64,000 nucleotides of DNA, from NCBI RefSeq assembly GCF_026151205.1, contig NC_087072.1, positions 9,235,669-9,299,668 on the forward strand, read 5' to 3'. A model generated the notes under the pieces. It saw only the letters and a list, made by a program, of their open reading frames with translations, had not been told where the DNA came from and searched no databases. The position numbers were made by a program, and so were the translations under genes. The DNA is from Bolinopsis microptera. Taxonomy: Eukaryota; Ctenophora; Tentaculata; Lobata; Bolinopsidae. Of the stretch, positions 43,954 to 54,864 are shown piece by piece. Every line of letters starts with the position of its first letter. Position 1 is the first letter of the stretch.

Positions 43954-44321
43954 ACTAAATCGCTCGCCCAAAAATTTCACGTGACTTTGGTTTTTTTGGT
44001 TTTGCAGCCGTACAAAACGGTTTTACATAAACCCTAATCCCAACCCTAACCCTAACCATAACCCCGAAGCTATCCATAATCTTAACCACAACCTTAACCC
44101 TAACCCGAGCCCTAAATAATCGAATTCACGTTTTACTAGCCTGTCACGTGACCAAAACGTTTTTTTGCCCATAACTATCCAGGGAAGCATTTTAACCCTA
44201 CGTCATGGGGGGTGATTCGGGATCAGCGTCCAAAAATACACCGATCTAGATCACTTTCATTGTTCATGCCTAAAAGGCCTTTTCACAAGAATTTTCTTAA
44301 AATTTGGGCGAGCGATTTAGT
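43954..44321. mobile_element. TIR MITE with telomere-like interior, copy 2
   Basis: The ends ACTAAATCGCTCGCCCAAAA and its inverted partner are clean. The interior includes several CCCTAA-type hexamers (about 44034-44120). It is a shorter form of 32811-33289. Confidence 0.75.
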
Positions 44322-44685
44322 AGGAGTGAAAGCATCCATACGCTTTCCTTTCGTGGGCCAACCAGGCCCAGCCTGATCTCTTTAATAAAATTTAAAACCC
44401 TAACTGCTAACTGAAGCATTAGCTGCTCAAACCTTGTAACAGTGATCACATCGTGACACCCACTGTCGCTTCACTATAGTGTAGAGTTTCAACGATACAT
44501 GTGACATGGGGAGACCCCCGTCAGCAACCTAACCGCCAGCGTTTCCATACTCCCCTTTACTTGGCTGATGACGTCATATGTCATATGTGAACGCTCCTAT
44601 GTATGGCCATATTATATATGACGTGATCGAGTCAGTTTTTTTCGCCAGGGAAGCATTTTAACTTTTTAACTCTATGACATGTTTG
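44322..44685. repeat. Fragments of two repeat families
   Basis: 44430-44515 is a diverged copy of the inverted repeat that bounds the nested cluster (GTGACACCCACTGTCGCTTC). 44560-44600 resembles an end of the 40156 MITE. No gene recognised. Confidence 0.5.
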
Positions 44686-44812
44686 TATTATATCACAACG
44701 TGACCCCCAATGTCGTTTCACTAAAGTGGCGTTTCTAAGCTACGATACATGGGGAGCCGCGCACTCGTGCGCGGCGGGTCATACATTGTATGGCAATGTC
44801 ATGTGTGATGTG
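44686..44812 (+). repeat. Left arm of the outer inverted repeat of the nested cluster
   Basis: AACGTGACCCCCAATGTCGT ... ACGATACATGGGGAGCCG ... GCGGGTCATACA is mirrored in reverse at about 49625-49758. The right arm carries a duplicated TCTACAGTGTGAAAC. Together they probably mark the ends of an old DNA transposon that later took further insertions. Confidence 0.6.
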
Positions 44813-45069
44813 GGGTGATTCGAAATTAGTGTTCCAAATACATGACGAGATACACAAATCATTTGATAATTTTGTCATTTCTAATCTGTTTCACATCATT
44901 TTTTCAGATCAGATGCAACATGTAATAATCTACCGTCTCAGAAAAATTAGGCGTCCAACATGTTCACAGAGAACAATATAGGTGTATATTGCTACCAATA
45001 ATTTTTTCAAAAACATTTTAACAAAACACATGATCTACTCCATTATAGGGGCTCCATTATAGGGGCATT

Positions 45070-48000
45070 ATGTCTCCTATGCCTTCTGCTCCTATACCCC
45101 CTCCTAGAACTCCTAGAACTCGAAAAGATCCTATAGCAGAGTATATAAAATCGGAAAGACTGAAATCAGACAAGGTAGAAGAGAACCCTGTCACTCCAAA
45201 ATCGGATCTATGTGGAATCTGCAATAAAGGAGATGGGAAAAGAACATCCAGATGGGTTGAGTGCGGAAAATGCCAGGTATGGTTCCACATTTCATGTGTC
45301 AATGTTTCAATAAAACAATATGACATGATAAGTAAAGAGTCTACCGAGTGGACATGCCAGAAATGCAAGAAAACTGGCAAGATGGATAAAATTAAGTTGA
45401 CGTGGGGAGAAATGAACAGTGAGGAAGCCATTACTGAAATGGTCAACAGAGTGTATGCAGAGATAATAACATGGGATAAGAATTTAATGCGACTTCCACG
45501 TGGTAAGGCTGGCAAAGACTTCATCCTTGAGCTAACCAGGCTGTTCTCTATGTTCACCCCTGATTCTGTATGGGAGAAGGTTTCACTTTCCCTTGTTCAG
45601 ATATTTATTCCCTTGATCCTTCAGAAACCATCAGCAAGATCTAAAGCTCGTGAGAACAACAAATATCTGATCTCCAGGCTTCAGAAATGGGATATCGGAG
45701 ACATAGAGGGACTCTTAATTGAGTGTAAAGTGATACAGAGCCGCCTTCAGAAAACAAACGTCACTAAAGAGTCCAATGAAAAGAAGGCTTTCTGCCGGAG
45801 AATGCTTCAGGGTAAAGTAAAGGAAGCCACACGACTAATAGACAACGAGAAGAGAACAGGCATTCTTCCTATCGATGACGACACAATCAGACAGCTACGG
45901 GAGAAGCATCCCCCTGCAACAAAACGTGAGGGGCCAGAGAAACTTCCAACAATCGATATCCAACCTGTATTGTTTGAAGAAATCGATGGTGAAGCTATAA
46001 AAGCTGCGGCCAAGAATACCCATGGTTCAGGAGGCCCCACCCTCATTGATGCTGATGGTTGGAAACATATCTTATGCTCAAAGAGCTATGGAAAATCCAA
46101 CGATATCCTAGCTCAAGCCATAGCCGATGTCACCAAAAGACTATGCACAGAAACTATTGATCCTTCCATGCTCAGTGACCTTCTTGCAAGTAGATTGATC
46201 CCTTTAGATAAGCGACCAGGAGTCAGACCTATCGGCATTGGTGAAGTTTTGCGACGTATCATGACAAAAACTGTAACAAGAACCATCAAAGAACACATTA
46301 AGGAAGCAAGTGGGTCTCTTCAAACTTGTAGTGGCATTGAGTCAGGCATAGAGGCTGCAGTTCACTCAATGGCCGAGAACTTTGCCAACGAAAACAGCCA
46401 AGGCCTTCTCCTAGTTGATGCTTCAAATGCGTTCAACAGTTTACACCGAGAGCAGGCCCTAGATACTGTTGCAACAACCTGCCCTGTGTTTCACCAATTT
46501 CTCAAAAACACCTATCAAGCAAGGACAAAGCTCTTTATTTCAGGGTCAAAGTCAGGGGAGTTCATCTGGGGTGAAGAAGGAAACACTCAAGGAGATGTTG
46601 CAGCAATGCAATTTTACTCCATAGCCACTAGACCTATAATAGATGATCTCAGAGCTTATGCAGAAGCAACCATGGTGTGGTACGCTGATGACAGCTCCGC
46701 ATGTGGAAGCTTCATCCAACTTCTTCAGTGGTGGAATAGACTCTGTGACATCGGCCCGGGATATGGGTACTACCCCAACGCTAAAAAGACCATTCTAATT
46801 GTCAAGAATCCCGAAGACCAAACTGAAGCAGAGACTCTATTTGGGCATCTTGGTGTTAAGATCACGACATCTGGAGAACGTCACCTTGGTGCTGTGTTAG
46901 GCTCAAAGAAATACAGGGAAGATTACATCAAAGAAAAAGTTGAGAAATGGATAACAGATATTGAGCAACTTGCTGATATTGCATCTGAAGAACCACAGCT
47001 GGCTTATTCAGCTTTCACCAAAGGAGTATGCCACCGATGGAGGTTCTTCATGAGGACAATACCTGATATTGCTGAGTACTTTGCCCCACTGGAGAGCAAG
47101 ATCATGCATGTACTCATTCCAGCCTTCCTTGGTCGCCCAGTCAGCCAGCACGAGAGAGATATCCTCGAACTTCCTGTTCGATGTGGAGGGCTAGGCATCA
47201 TCAATCCTGTCCGGATAACAACCCGTGAATATGTTTACTCAGTAGCAGTAACTAAAGACCTTGTGAGTTTGATCAACCAACAAGACCAGGATATCACCAA
47301 GCTGGATCTGGGCAAGACAAAAGAAAAGAAAGAAGAACTGAGCAAACAGAAAGAGGAGTTTCTCTCCCAAAGGTTCAAGGTGCTCTATAATGAGTCAGAT
47401 CATCAACTTAAGAACCACCTAGACCAAGCAAGAGAGAAGGGAGCCTCAACATGGCTCTCAACACTACCACTGAAGGACCTCAACTATGTTCTGAACAGGC
47501 AGGAGTTTCAAGACAGCATACGCCTACGTTATGGTTGGAAGATCCAAGGAGTGCCCTCTAAATGTGCCTGTGGAAATGTAAACAGTATCTACCACGCCCT
47601 TGACTGTAAACTAGGTGGATACGTTGCCATGCGCCACAATGCCATAAGAGACACTGCTGCTTTCTTCCTCCGAGAAGCAAAGTGTAAAGACGTAAGGATA
47701 GAACCAGCACTCCTGACAGTCCAACCAAGCTCATTCTCAAGGAAGACCAACACCCAGGATGAAGCCCGTCTTGATGTAGCAGCTGTCGGATTGTATGCAC
47801 CTTTCGAAAGAACATTCTATGACATCAGGGTCACACATCCCAACTGTGACACAAATACATTTAAGCCACTAGATAAGATCTATAGAGATCATGAGAAAGA
47901 AAAGAAAGATTTTTATGAAGAGACTAGAGAGTACTTCAGTCGGAGAAGGGATCCTTTGTCCCTCTAGTCTTCACAACCTCCGGAGGTATGGGACCGCTCT

Positions 48001-48224
48001 GCACAGTGTTTGTAGATCGTGTCTCTGAGATGATAGCTGACCACAAAAAAGAAGCCAAGAGCCAAGTCAAAAATCATATCAGAACACGATTCAGATTTGA
48101 TCTGTTAAGAAGTACACTCATTGCACTGAGGGGAATCAGAGGAAGGTCAACAGCCCAGCATCTTGAACTGCAAGACGTATCCTTCAACCTCATTCCCCAG
48201 AAGACGAGCTTTGAGGTCTCCTAG
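45070..48224 (+). pseudogene. PHD-RT-probable restriction-like endonuclease protein, one frameshift
   Basis: From 45070 the frame runs 965 codons. A PHD finger lies at ~48-100 (CGICNKGDG, ECGKCQVWFHISC, WTCQKCKK). The reverse transcriptase has LVDASNAFNSL (D450), GNTQGD (~512) and YADD at 538-541. A zinc knuckle follows (CACG ... YHALDC, from ~832), then LDVAAVGLY ... FYDIRVTHP (~895-920), which fits a PD-(D/E)XK-type nuclease core. The frame ends at 47967, but a shift near 47935-47940 restores a continuation (EKGSFVPLVFTTSGGMGP) that runs to 48224 with HIRTRFRFDLLRSTLIALRG, the normal end of this family. So the copy carries one frameshift and is otherwise complete. The nuclease assignment is inference from residue pattern. 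Confidence 0.8.
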
Positions 48225-48302
48225 ATTTATTTATGTAAATTTTGTAGATATTTTACTGTACTATTTTATATTGTATACAATTTTACGGACGAAATGATCC
48301 CA

Positions 48303-48430
48303 GGGGGGACTCCCAACCCACCGCTTCGGCGGGTAGTTGATGCACCGATCACAAGCAAGAGCCACTTTGGTCAACTTGCTGTGAGGTGTCTCAGCTACAT
48401 GGGTTGGGGGTCCCCCCTTTTTTTTTTTTT
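48303..48430 (+). other. 3'-terminal hairpin of the PHD-RT element
   Basis: GGGGGGACTCCCAACCCA (48303-48320) pairs with TGGGTTGGGGGTCCCCCC (48400-48417), with one G-T position. Directly inside lies CCGCTTCGGCGG, a small stem with a UUCG loop. A run of 13 T follows to the target duplication. Such 3' structures serve as RT recognition sites in R2-like elements. Confidence 0.7.
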
Positions 48431-48458
48431 ACAATATAGGTGTTTTAATATTATATGG

Positions 48459-49567
48459 CACAGTGGGCTGTGAGTGGGGGTCATGCTAGCATAGGGTATT
48501 TTAGACCATCACACATGCCCCTAACTTTGTTTCTAGGGTAATTTGGGTACAAAAATACGATTCCAATCATTTACAGGGCCGAAAATGTCTCAGAAAAAAT
48601 TTTTGGGCCGATTTTAAGCAATCTTGTAGTCCAAAAATAGGAGGCTGATCCCAGGAAAAGTTGTTTTTTTAGAGGTTTAATCAATTTTAAAGCTCTTTTA
48701 TGAACTGTAAACGAAGGAAGCTATCTTAGGAACTCAAATCTTTTTGAATTATGAAAAAATATTGATCAGAACAAAAGTTGTGCCCATTTATATGACCAAA
48801 ATTTTCTGAAACACCAAAATTGTTCCTGTTATTTTCAAAAATTTCGTTTAAAATCACGATTTTTTGGATTTTTATCAATTTTAACTATAATAATTGTGAT
48901 ATTTTGATTTTTCATCCATATGCATCTGGTCTAGGATGCAAAAAATGCCACAAACATGGAGAATAACTAAAATATGTCAATTTAATAGCAAAATTGAGCT
49001 CATAAATTATCTAAAAATGCAGCAAATTTTACCCAATTTTTGAGTTTCTTAATTTTGTAAACAGAGTTCCCCCAAAAGTTCCCAAAGTGATTCTTATTGC
49101 ATCTGATAGGGAATTGTCTAAGCTTTCTGATGATACCATGCATTATACCGAACTATTGCAAACCAACAACGATTTCTGTCGTTAAATACCCCAAAAATTG
49201 CCTAAAATACACGCCATAAAAAAGGCGCGGTCAAAAATCAGGTGAAAATGTTAAAGTCACACAGTTTTTTTTAGATGGCTGAGTATTCTTAAGTACTATA
49301 CTGTATTTCAATTATTAAAAACTGCCTTGATCAGGCATTTTAGCCCAAAATAATAAATATTAGGCAATTTTTGGCTAAAAAAGGCAAAATTTCTTGACAG
49401 TGAAAAATGCTATTTTTTCACGCGACGCCATTTTGGCATCTTGCAAAGTTTTTAATTACGGTTTTTTGCATGAAATCGGGCTAGAGTTTTACAATAAGGA
49501 AAGCTTATTTTCAAAGAAATTTAAGAAAGTCGATTTTAGGCCTATGCTAGCATGGTAGCCCACTGTG
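48459..49567. mobile_element. 1.1-kb non-autonomous element with CACAGTG ends and 5-bp duplication
   Basis: Both ends read CACAGTGGGCT inward. TATGG lies directly outside each end (48454-48458, 49568-49572). A second shared block, ATGCTAGCATAGG, follows at both ends, 13 bp in from the first block on the left and 3 bp on the right. CACWGTG-type ends with 5-bp duplications are the hallmark of Transib/RAG-type DNA transposons. There is no ORF; the interior is AT-rich. Assignment to Transib rests on ends only. Confidence 0.65.
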
Positions 49568-49624
49568 TATGGGCGTGGTCGAAATATTCGAATTTTAAAA
49601 TTTTGGCGACGGAATCCTCGAGCA

Positions 49625-49758
49625 AGTCGGTACAGTATGCTTGTCATACGTTGTATGACCCGCTGCACACGATTGAGCGGCTCCCCTGTATCGTAGAAAC
49701 TCTACAGTGTGAAACTCTACAGTGTGAAACGACCGTGGGGGTCACAACGTGATACAAC
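49625..49758 (-). repeat. Right arm of the outer inverted repeat
   Basis: Inverted partner of 44686-44812. It includes a doubled AACTCTACAGTGTGA motif (about 49689-49720). Confidence 0.6.
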
Positions 49759-50616
49759 AGTATGCCATCTGCAAAGCAACAACTCTCAAATATAAAAGAC
49801 GGCGGAGGTATAAGACTCAATGAATGGGTACTGACTTTTGGCCCACCCTGTATTATTCTTTTTTACCTGGGGCCAGGCTTAGGTGTTAGTGCTCATAAAC
49901 ACAAATGATATAGAGGGGGTGCAAAATCGTCGTTTGAATGTGGGACAATTTTGAAAAATTTAACTGAGGTACTAGCAAAACTGCACGTTTTGCTCTAGAA
50001 ACATACTTTTTTAGAGATTTTACCGGCGGGGCATATCCTCTAAAATCACCTAATTTGTTCAATTTTAGGGAGAGATGTCAAAAGGGGAGGGGGCGCCAAC
50101 AGGGGGGCGAATCTTCGGCGGGGGCGCCAACACACAACAGGCAACGTTACTTCATTGCAGTCTTACAACCTCATCCCTGCCCGGCCCCTATGATGCAATG
50201 GAGTAGATGTGTATATATATGATTGTTGATATTTCATATATAATATTGGCAGCAGTGGACAATTTCTTTTACCTGTGTATTGTGCTCTGCCAAGTGCATC
50301 ACTCGATTTAATTGAATGCATATATTATATTGTTTGAAAATCTTTCCATTTCTTTTATGAAAGATGCATCACAAATGTCTTTTTCGTTAAAAAAACTGCA
50401 ATATTTAAACTGATAACAATCTGTCCTATCAATACAAATTTGTACAGTATGGTTAATTTACTCACATTTTATCCAAATTTCTAACTCTACATTATAATAG
50501 ACGTGACCATATCCACTATTGTTTCCTTCTTAATCTATCCTCACTTTTCCATGTCGGTAATTTTTATAAAAGTAGTTTCGTGATTTTAGGTTCAAAATTG
50601 CGAAGCTATGCAGTAG
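49759..50616. other. Intergenic, no gene recognised
   Basis: It contains a lone mariner-MITE end near 49840 and a G-rich patch with GGGGGCGCCAAC repeats (50085-50135). Confidence 0.45.
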
Positions 50617-51480
50617 TTGCATGATCATGGTCGAATTATACATGTTAATAAAGTAATTAAAATAAAGATCATCATGTTTAAGTTTAATCCTAGCAAATGC
50701 AAAATAATGCATGTTCCATTTAATGAAAATCCCCTTCAAGAATATGTATTTAGTGGTGTTACACTTGAATGTATTGAAGCAGAGAAAGATCTTGGAGTTT
50801 TAACTTCTTCAGATTTGAAATGGTCGAAACATATTAAAAGTTGTTTTAGTAAAGCAAACAGTATGATTGCATGGGTTACAAGGAATCTCATTATAAGACA
50901 AATTAACGTTATGAGAAATGTTTATAAAACTATAATAAGACCCCACTTGGAGTATTGTGCTCAGTTGTGGTCTCCACCTGCCTGCCATGGGAATTGGGCT
51001 ACTATCATTGAACTGGAAAATGTCCAGAGAAGGTTCACACGCCTTATTGATGATATTGGAACACTTCCTTACAGTGAAAGGTTGGATGCCTTACAGATTA
51101 CAACACTCGCAGAGAGACGGGTTAGAGGAGATTTGATTGAAGCCTACAAAATTGTAAATGGATTGGTTGAGTATGGAAAAGATATTTTCAATTTAAGTAG
51201 ATCGGGAGATAAAATTGTTAGCACTAAATCTAACAATATTGATAGAAATATTAAAACCTTGTCTAATCATTTTTTATCAGAGCGTGTTATCAGCTTTTGG
51301 AATAAATTACCATCTTTTGTTAGAAATTCAGTGTCTGTTATTGATTTTAAAATTAATCTAGAAGAATTTAAAAAGACTAATAATTCAGTAGACACAGGCA
51401 ACTTTTGGGAAGTGTCAAATATAGTTTTAGCAAAAATAGAGGGTGTAAATTATATCGAAAAGAAGAAGCAACAAGTTTAA
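50617..51480 (+). pseudogene. C-terminal remnant of LINE reverse transcriptase
   Basis: The open frame of 287 codons matches the post-catalytic part of CR1-like RTs: FNPSKCKIMH near the start, EKDLGVL..SDLKWSKHI, IIRPHLEYCAQLW, ENVQRRFTRLI, RVISFWNKLP. The palm motifs including YADD are missing, so it cannot act as an RT. The recognisable family match starts at about 50680; the codons before it are probably non-coding read-through. The frame is unbroken to its natural end, so truncation was probably recent. Confidence 0.85.
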
Positions 51481-52400
51481 GTCCAATATTCATATAAAAA
51501 TCCGTGTGTTGCCAAGAAAAAGGGAATAAATATGACAATTATGTTAGTTATAGAATTTGTTTGTTTTTTAATGACGAAGGCTGTGAAATGTTCACAGTTC
51601 TGATAATGAGGAAATCAGAAAGAATGTTTAAAACTAGTGATGATGTTTATAAATCAAGAGGCTTGCATATAATGAACATATTGACATGGGTGCAGAGTTG
51701 AGTCTGTACGGAACCTAGTAGTTTCAGTTCCTTGTTTAACTTGCCGTACAGCAAGGACATCCACTACTTTAGCCCGGCGAGGCACATAGCTCACTCTACA
51801 ACTCTGTGTCAAATGTTTCATATATACTAGCCAAGTTCAGTAAAACAAAATTTTTTAGTAAAACAAAATTTTTATTTACCACAAAACAATCAATACATAT
51901 TTAATATTATTATACATTTACAAATAAATCTAAATTTAAATTCAGCTATATACACAGTACACAGCCCGCCGCGCAGACAGCCACACATTGCTGAGAGATT
52001 CTCAGATATATCCTTGTGTTTGAGAAGCGCTCGTTAGGACTGCTTCCTTTCCCTTCAGTATCCCACAGTCTCTCGAGTTTCGTAACTGCCAGAGAGCTCT
52101 CTTAAACAATTACTAGACCCGGTGATTATAAATCAAGAGGCTTGCATATAATGAACATATTGACATGGGTGCAAAGTTGAGTCTGTACGGAACCTAGTAG
52201 TTTCAGTTCCTTGTTTAACTTGCCGTACAGCAAGGACATCCACTACTTTAGCCCGGCGAGGCACATAGCTCACTCTACAACTCTGTGTCAAATGTTTCAT
52301 ATATATACTAGCCAAGTTCACAAGATATATCCTTGTGTTTGAGAAGCGCTCGTTAGAACTGCTTCCTTTCCCTTCAGTATCCCATGTCATTATTCCTAAT
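50617..52400 (+). mobile_element. 5'-truncated CR1-like LINE with 3' TAATC repeats
   Basis: Begins within the RT C-terminal region and ends in a TCTAATCTAATCTAATC microsatellite near 52397, typical of CR1/L2-type 3' ends. The tail region contains a direct duplication (about 51651-51837 against 52128-52320) with TGCATATAATGAACATATTG and CCTAGTAGTTTCAGTTCC. Part of the tail recurs inverted at 52600-52760. Confidence 0.7.
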
Positions 52401-52438
52401 CTAATCTAATCATAAATGCTCACAATTGACGTTTTTAA

Positions 52439-52599
52439 GGGGTCGTTCACAATAATTACATGATCATTTTTTTGCAATTTTTACCCCTCCCCCTCCGTAA
52501 TAAATTTTAAAAATAGTATTTGTTTCTTAACTTTTACACTAGGTTCATCATTTGGAAAGCCCCCTTAGTGATTAAATTACAAAATATGTGAACGACCCC
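52439..52599. mobile_element. 161-bp MITE with GGGGTCGTTCAC ends
   Basis: GGGGTCGTTCACAATAATTAC at the left, shortened here to its first 12 bases for the repeat proper, is mirrored by GTGAACGACCCC at the right. TAA flanks both sides. A 3-bp TAA duplication fits PIF/Harbinger elements. Confidence 0.75.
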
Positions 52600-53380
52600 T
52601 AATGAAATAAAATGAAGAATATAGATATAAATATCATCACCAATTCCAAATACAGCCATCCAAACTCCTAGATTAGGATTATCAGTGCTGTGAAGTGTGA
52701 ACATTTCACAGCTTTTGTCATTAAAACAAACATATTTTGTTACATCTCGCTTCATGTACACGCTGAATTATCATGTCCCGATATAACCTAAATCTTCAAA
52801 AATGTATAAGCTAGATTTGGCAATTTACTTGAAAAGTGTCGACTTGCATTGACCAGCATTTAACGGAATTCGTTTGAGATTATTTTGGGCACCTTGACAA
52901 AAGCTATTCATATTATTATGCTTTTGTCACCATCATGCTTTCTATACAGAAATAAGCCAACGTTTCTGAGTTTGTTGTTCACTACGATTTGTAGTGCATA
53001 TACTGACATATAAATTATTACAAAAGATTTGATCCTGATTCATGAAGTTTTAAAGAATTTATTGTAATGCATGCATGAGTGTGCTTTTTGTGGAGATATA
53101 AAATGTACCTTTTTCAAATCCTTTGATAAATAATAATGATATCTAGTGTATATATTTCTTTAGTGTAAATCAAAACCATAAATTGCTGCAAATTTAGCCT
53201 AAATTATCCTTCCTATGACCTAACATTGTAGCATATTTTGCATTTCAATCATCAACTATAGCTGGATGAAAGAAGAGGGGAACTTATTCTGTGCGTTCTA
53301 ATTATATTAATTTGAACTGTATGACAGTTTAATTACAATCTTAGTCAAGAAAATGTCTCCTAAACATTCCATCTTAACAG
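52600..53380. other. Intergenic/upstream of PPAN
   Basis: 52600-52760 is an inverted copy of LINE tail sequence from 51540-51670. The remainder has no coding signal. An acceptor (cttaacag) at 53373-53380 precedes the PPAN ATG, so a leader exon may lie in this stretch. Confidence 0.5.
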
Positions 53381-53386
53381 GAAGAT

Positions 53387-54864
53387 ATGAAACAAAGGAG
53401 AAAGAAGAAGCGTACTCATGTTGTAGAAGATGAAGAAGGACCACACACATTTGTTGTAAATAAAGGCAAGATTGGTAAATCTGGTCTAAGTTTAATGCTT
53501 GATGTCAGAAAATGTCTGGAGCCTCTTACAGCCAGAAACTTGAAAGCACGAAAATACAACAAAATTAAAGATTACATTCATGTTTCCTCACAGTTTGGTG
53601 TTTCACATCTTCTTCTAATGTCCAAGTCAATGCTTGGCTACATGAATCTACGTGTTTGCAAGGTTTGTGAAAAGAAAGAATCTTTTGTAATCCTATTTAC
53701 AGGTTACTAATTTTGTAGCATAATCATACGATGGTTTTTTAGGAAAGGTAACAAGAGTTAAGAAGTTTCTTATCTGTTTATGTGTCTGTTTATTCTGAAA
53801 GCTTGTTATTGTGGTTTTATCATTGAAAGTATTTTGATTTAATGAAACTTACTTTTCAGGTACCAAGAGGTCCAACTCTTTCATTTAGAATATCTTCTTT
53901 CCTGCTGTTGAAAGATTTAGTTTCTTCACTAAAGCGTGTGAAAACTCACCAGCAAAGTCATGAATCTGCTCCTTTGTTAATCATGAATGGGTTTGATGAG
54001 TCCCTTCCTCACCACAAGTTAATAACTACTACCTTTCAAAACATGCTTCCAGCTGTCAATGTCAAAACTGTAAAGTTGAACTCTATCAAAAGATGCTTGC
54101 TTCTCAATTATACCGCTGACACTGACACTATTGAATTGCGCCATTACAATATTGCTGCTACTCCTGTTGGTGTCAACAAAGCTGTCAAAAAGTTACTGAA
54201 GAAAGTTCCTGACCTAAGCAGATATTCAGACATTTCAGAGTTTCTCACAAATGGTTATTTTAGCGAAAGTGATGGAGAAGACGGGCCAGAAAATCAGGTT
54301 GAACTTCCTCAAAATCTTTCTGGTAAAGGTAATATGAAGTCCAATAGAAGTGCAGTGCGGCTCACTGAACTAGGTCCAAGACTAACTTTAAAGCTAGTTA
54401 AGATCCAAGAGGGTGTGGGAGAAGGTGAGGTTTTGTACCATTCTCACGTTAAGAAAACCGCTGAAGAAAAGAAGAAACTTCGTGTAAAAATAGAGAAACA
54501 GAAGGTTCTAAAAGAAAAACGTAAGAAAGAGCAGGCAAAGAATGTTGAGAGGAAGAAAAAAGAGAGGGAACAAGAAACTTCTAAAAAGCGGAAGCGTGAG
54601 CGTGCTGTACGTCCAGAAAAAGATGAATACTCTGATGATGATGACGTGCAGTACTACAAAGATGAGATTGGTGAAATGCCAGATGCTGAACTTTTACTCA
54701 GGACTAAAAGGACAAAACGATCTGAAAACTTCAGTAAAGATAACCCCAAGAAGAAAGTGAAATTTGCAGAACCTGAACCTAGCACATCAAAAACTAAAAT
54801 GGAGCATAGCAAGTCAACTAATGTCAAAGGAATCGCTTTTCGCAGGAAGAAGAAGAGTGCTTGA
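53387..54864 (+). CDS. PPAN: Peter Pan homologue (Brix-domain ribosome biogenesis factor)
   Basis: Two exons, 53387-53662 and 53860-54864 (donor AAG/GTTTGT, acceptor ttttcag), phase 0, ~426 residues against 473 in human PPAN. The Brix domain spans roughly residues 18-290: HTFVVNKG, LMLDVRKCLEPLTA, GVSHLLLMSKS, then PRGPTLSFRI, TTFQNMLPAVNV, LNSIKRCLLLNY, ELRHYNIAATPVG, and the signature SAVRLTELGPRLTLKLVKIQ with GVGEGEV. The C-terminus is a Lys/Glu/Arg-rich coiled coil with basic nuclear/nucleolar signals. SSF1/PPAN acts in the nucleolus in 27S pre-rRNA processing for the 60S subunit. The ATG sits 6 bases after an acceptor, so it is either the true start behind a leader intron or follows an unseen upstream exon. 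Confidence 0.95.

Larger units (their letters stand above)
44986..48430 (+). mobile_element. PHD-finger RT retroelement, 13-bp target duplications
   Basis: Identical ACAATATAGGTGT repeats lie at 44973-44985 and 48431-48443 and define a 3445-bp insertion. It has one long ORF (with a late frameshift), a short 5' leader containing a doubled CTCCATTATAGGGG, and a 3' tail with a strong hairpin ending in a run of T. The single ORF and the C-terminal zinc knuckle plus nuclease layout recall R2/NeSL/Utopia-type non-LTR elements, which use a restriction-like endonuclease. Confidence 0.8.

Noticed and set aside
44034-44120. Telomere-like CCCTAA repeats
   Set aside because: They are irregular, lie inside a MITE that has a second copy elsewhere, and do not mark a chromosome end.
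45057-45557. 166-codon minus-strand frame with hydrophobic segments
   Set aside because: It lies fully opposite the PHD-finger region of the retroelement ORF and is best explained as its antisense shadow.
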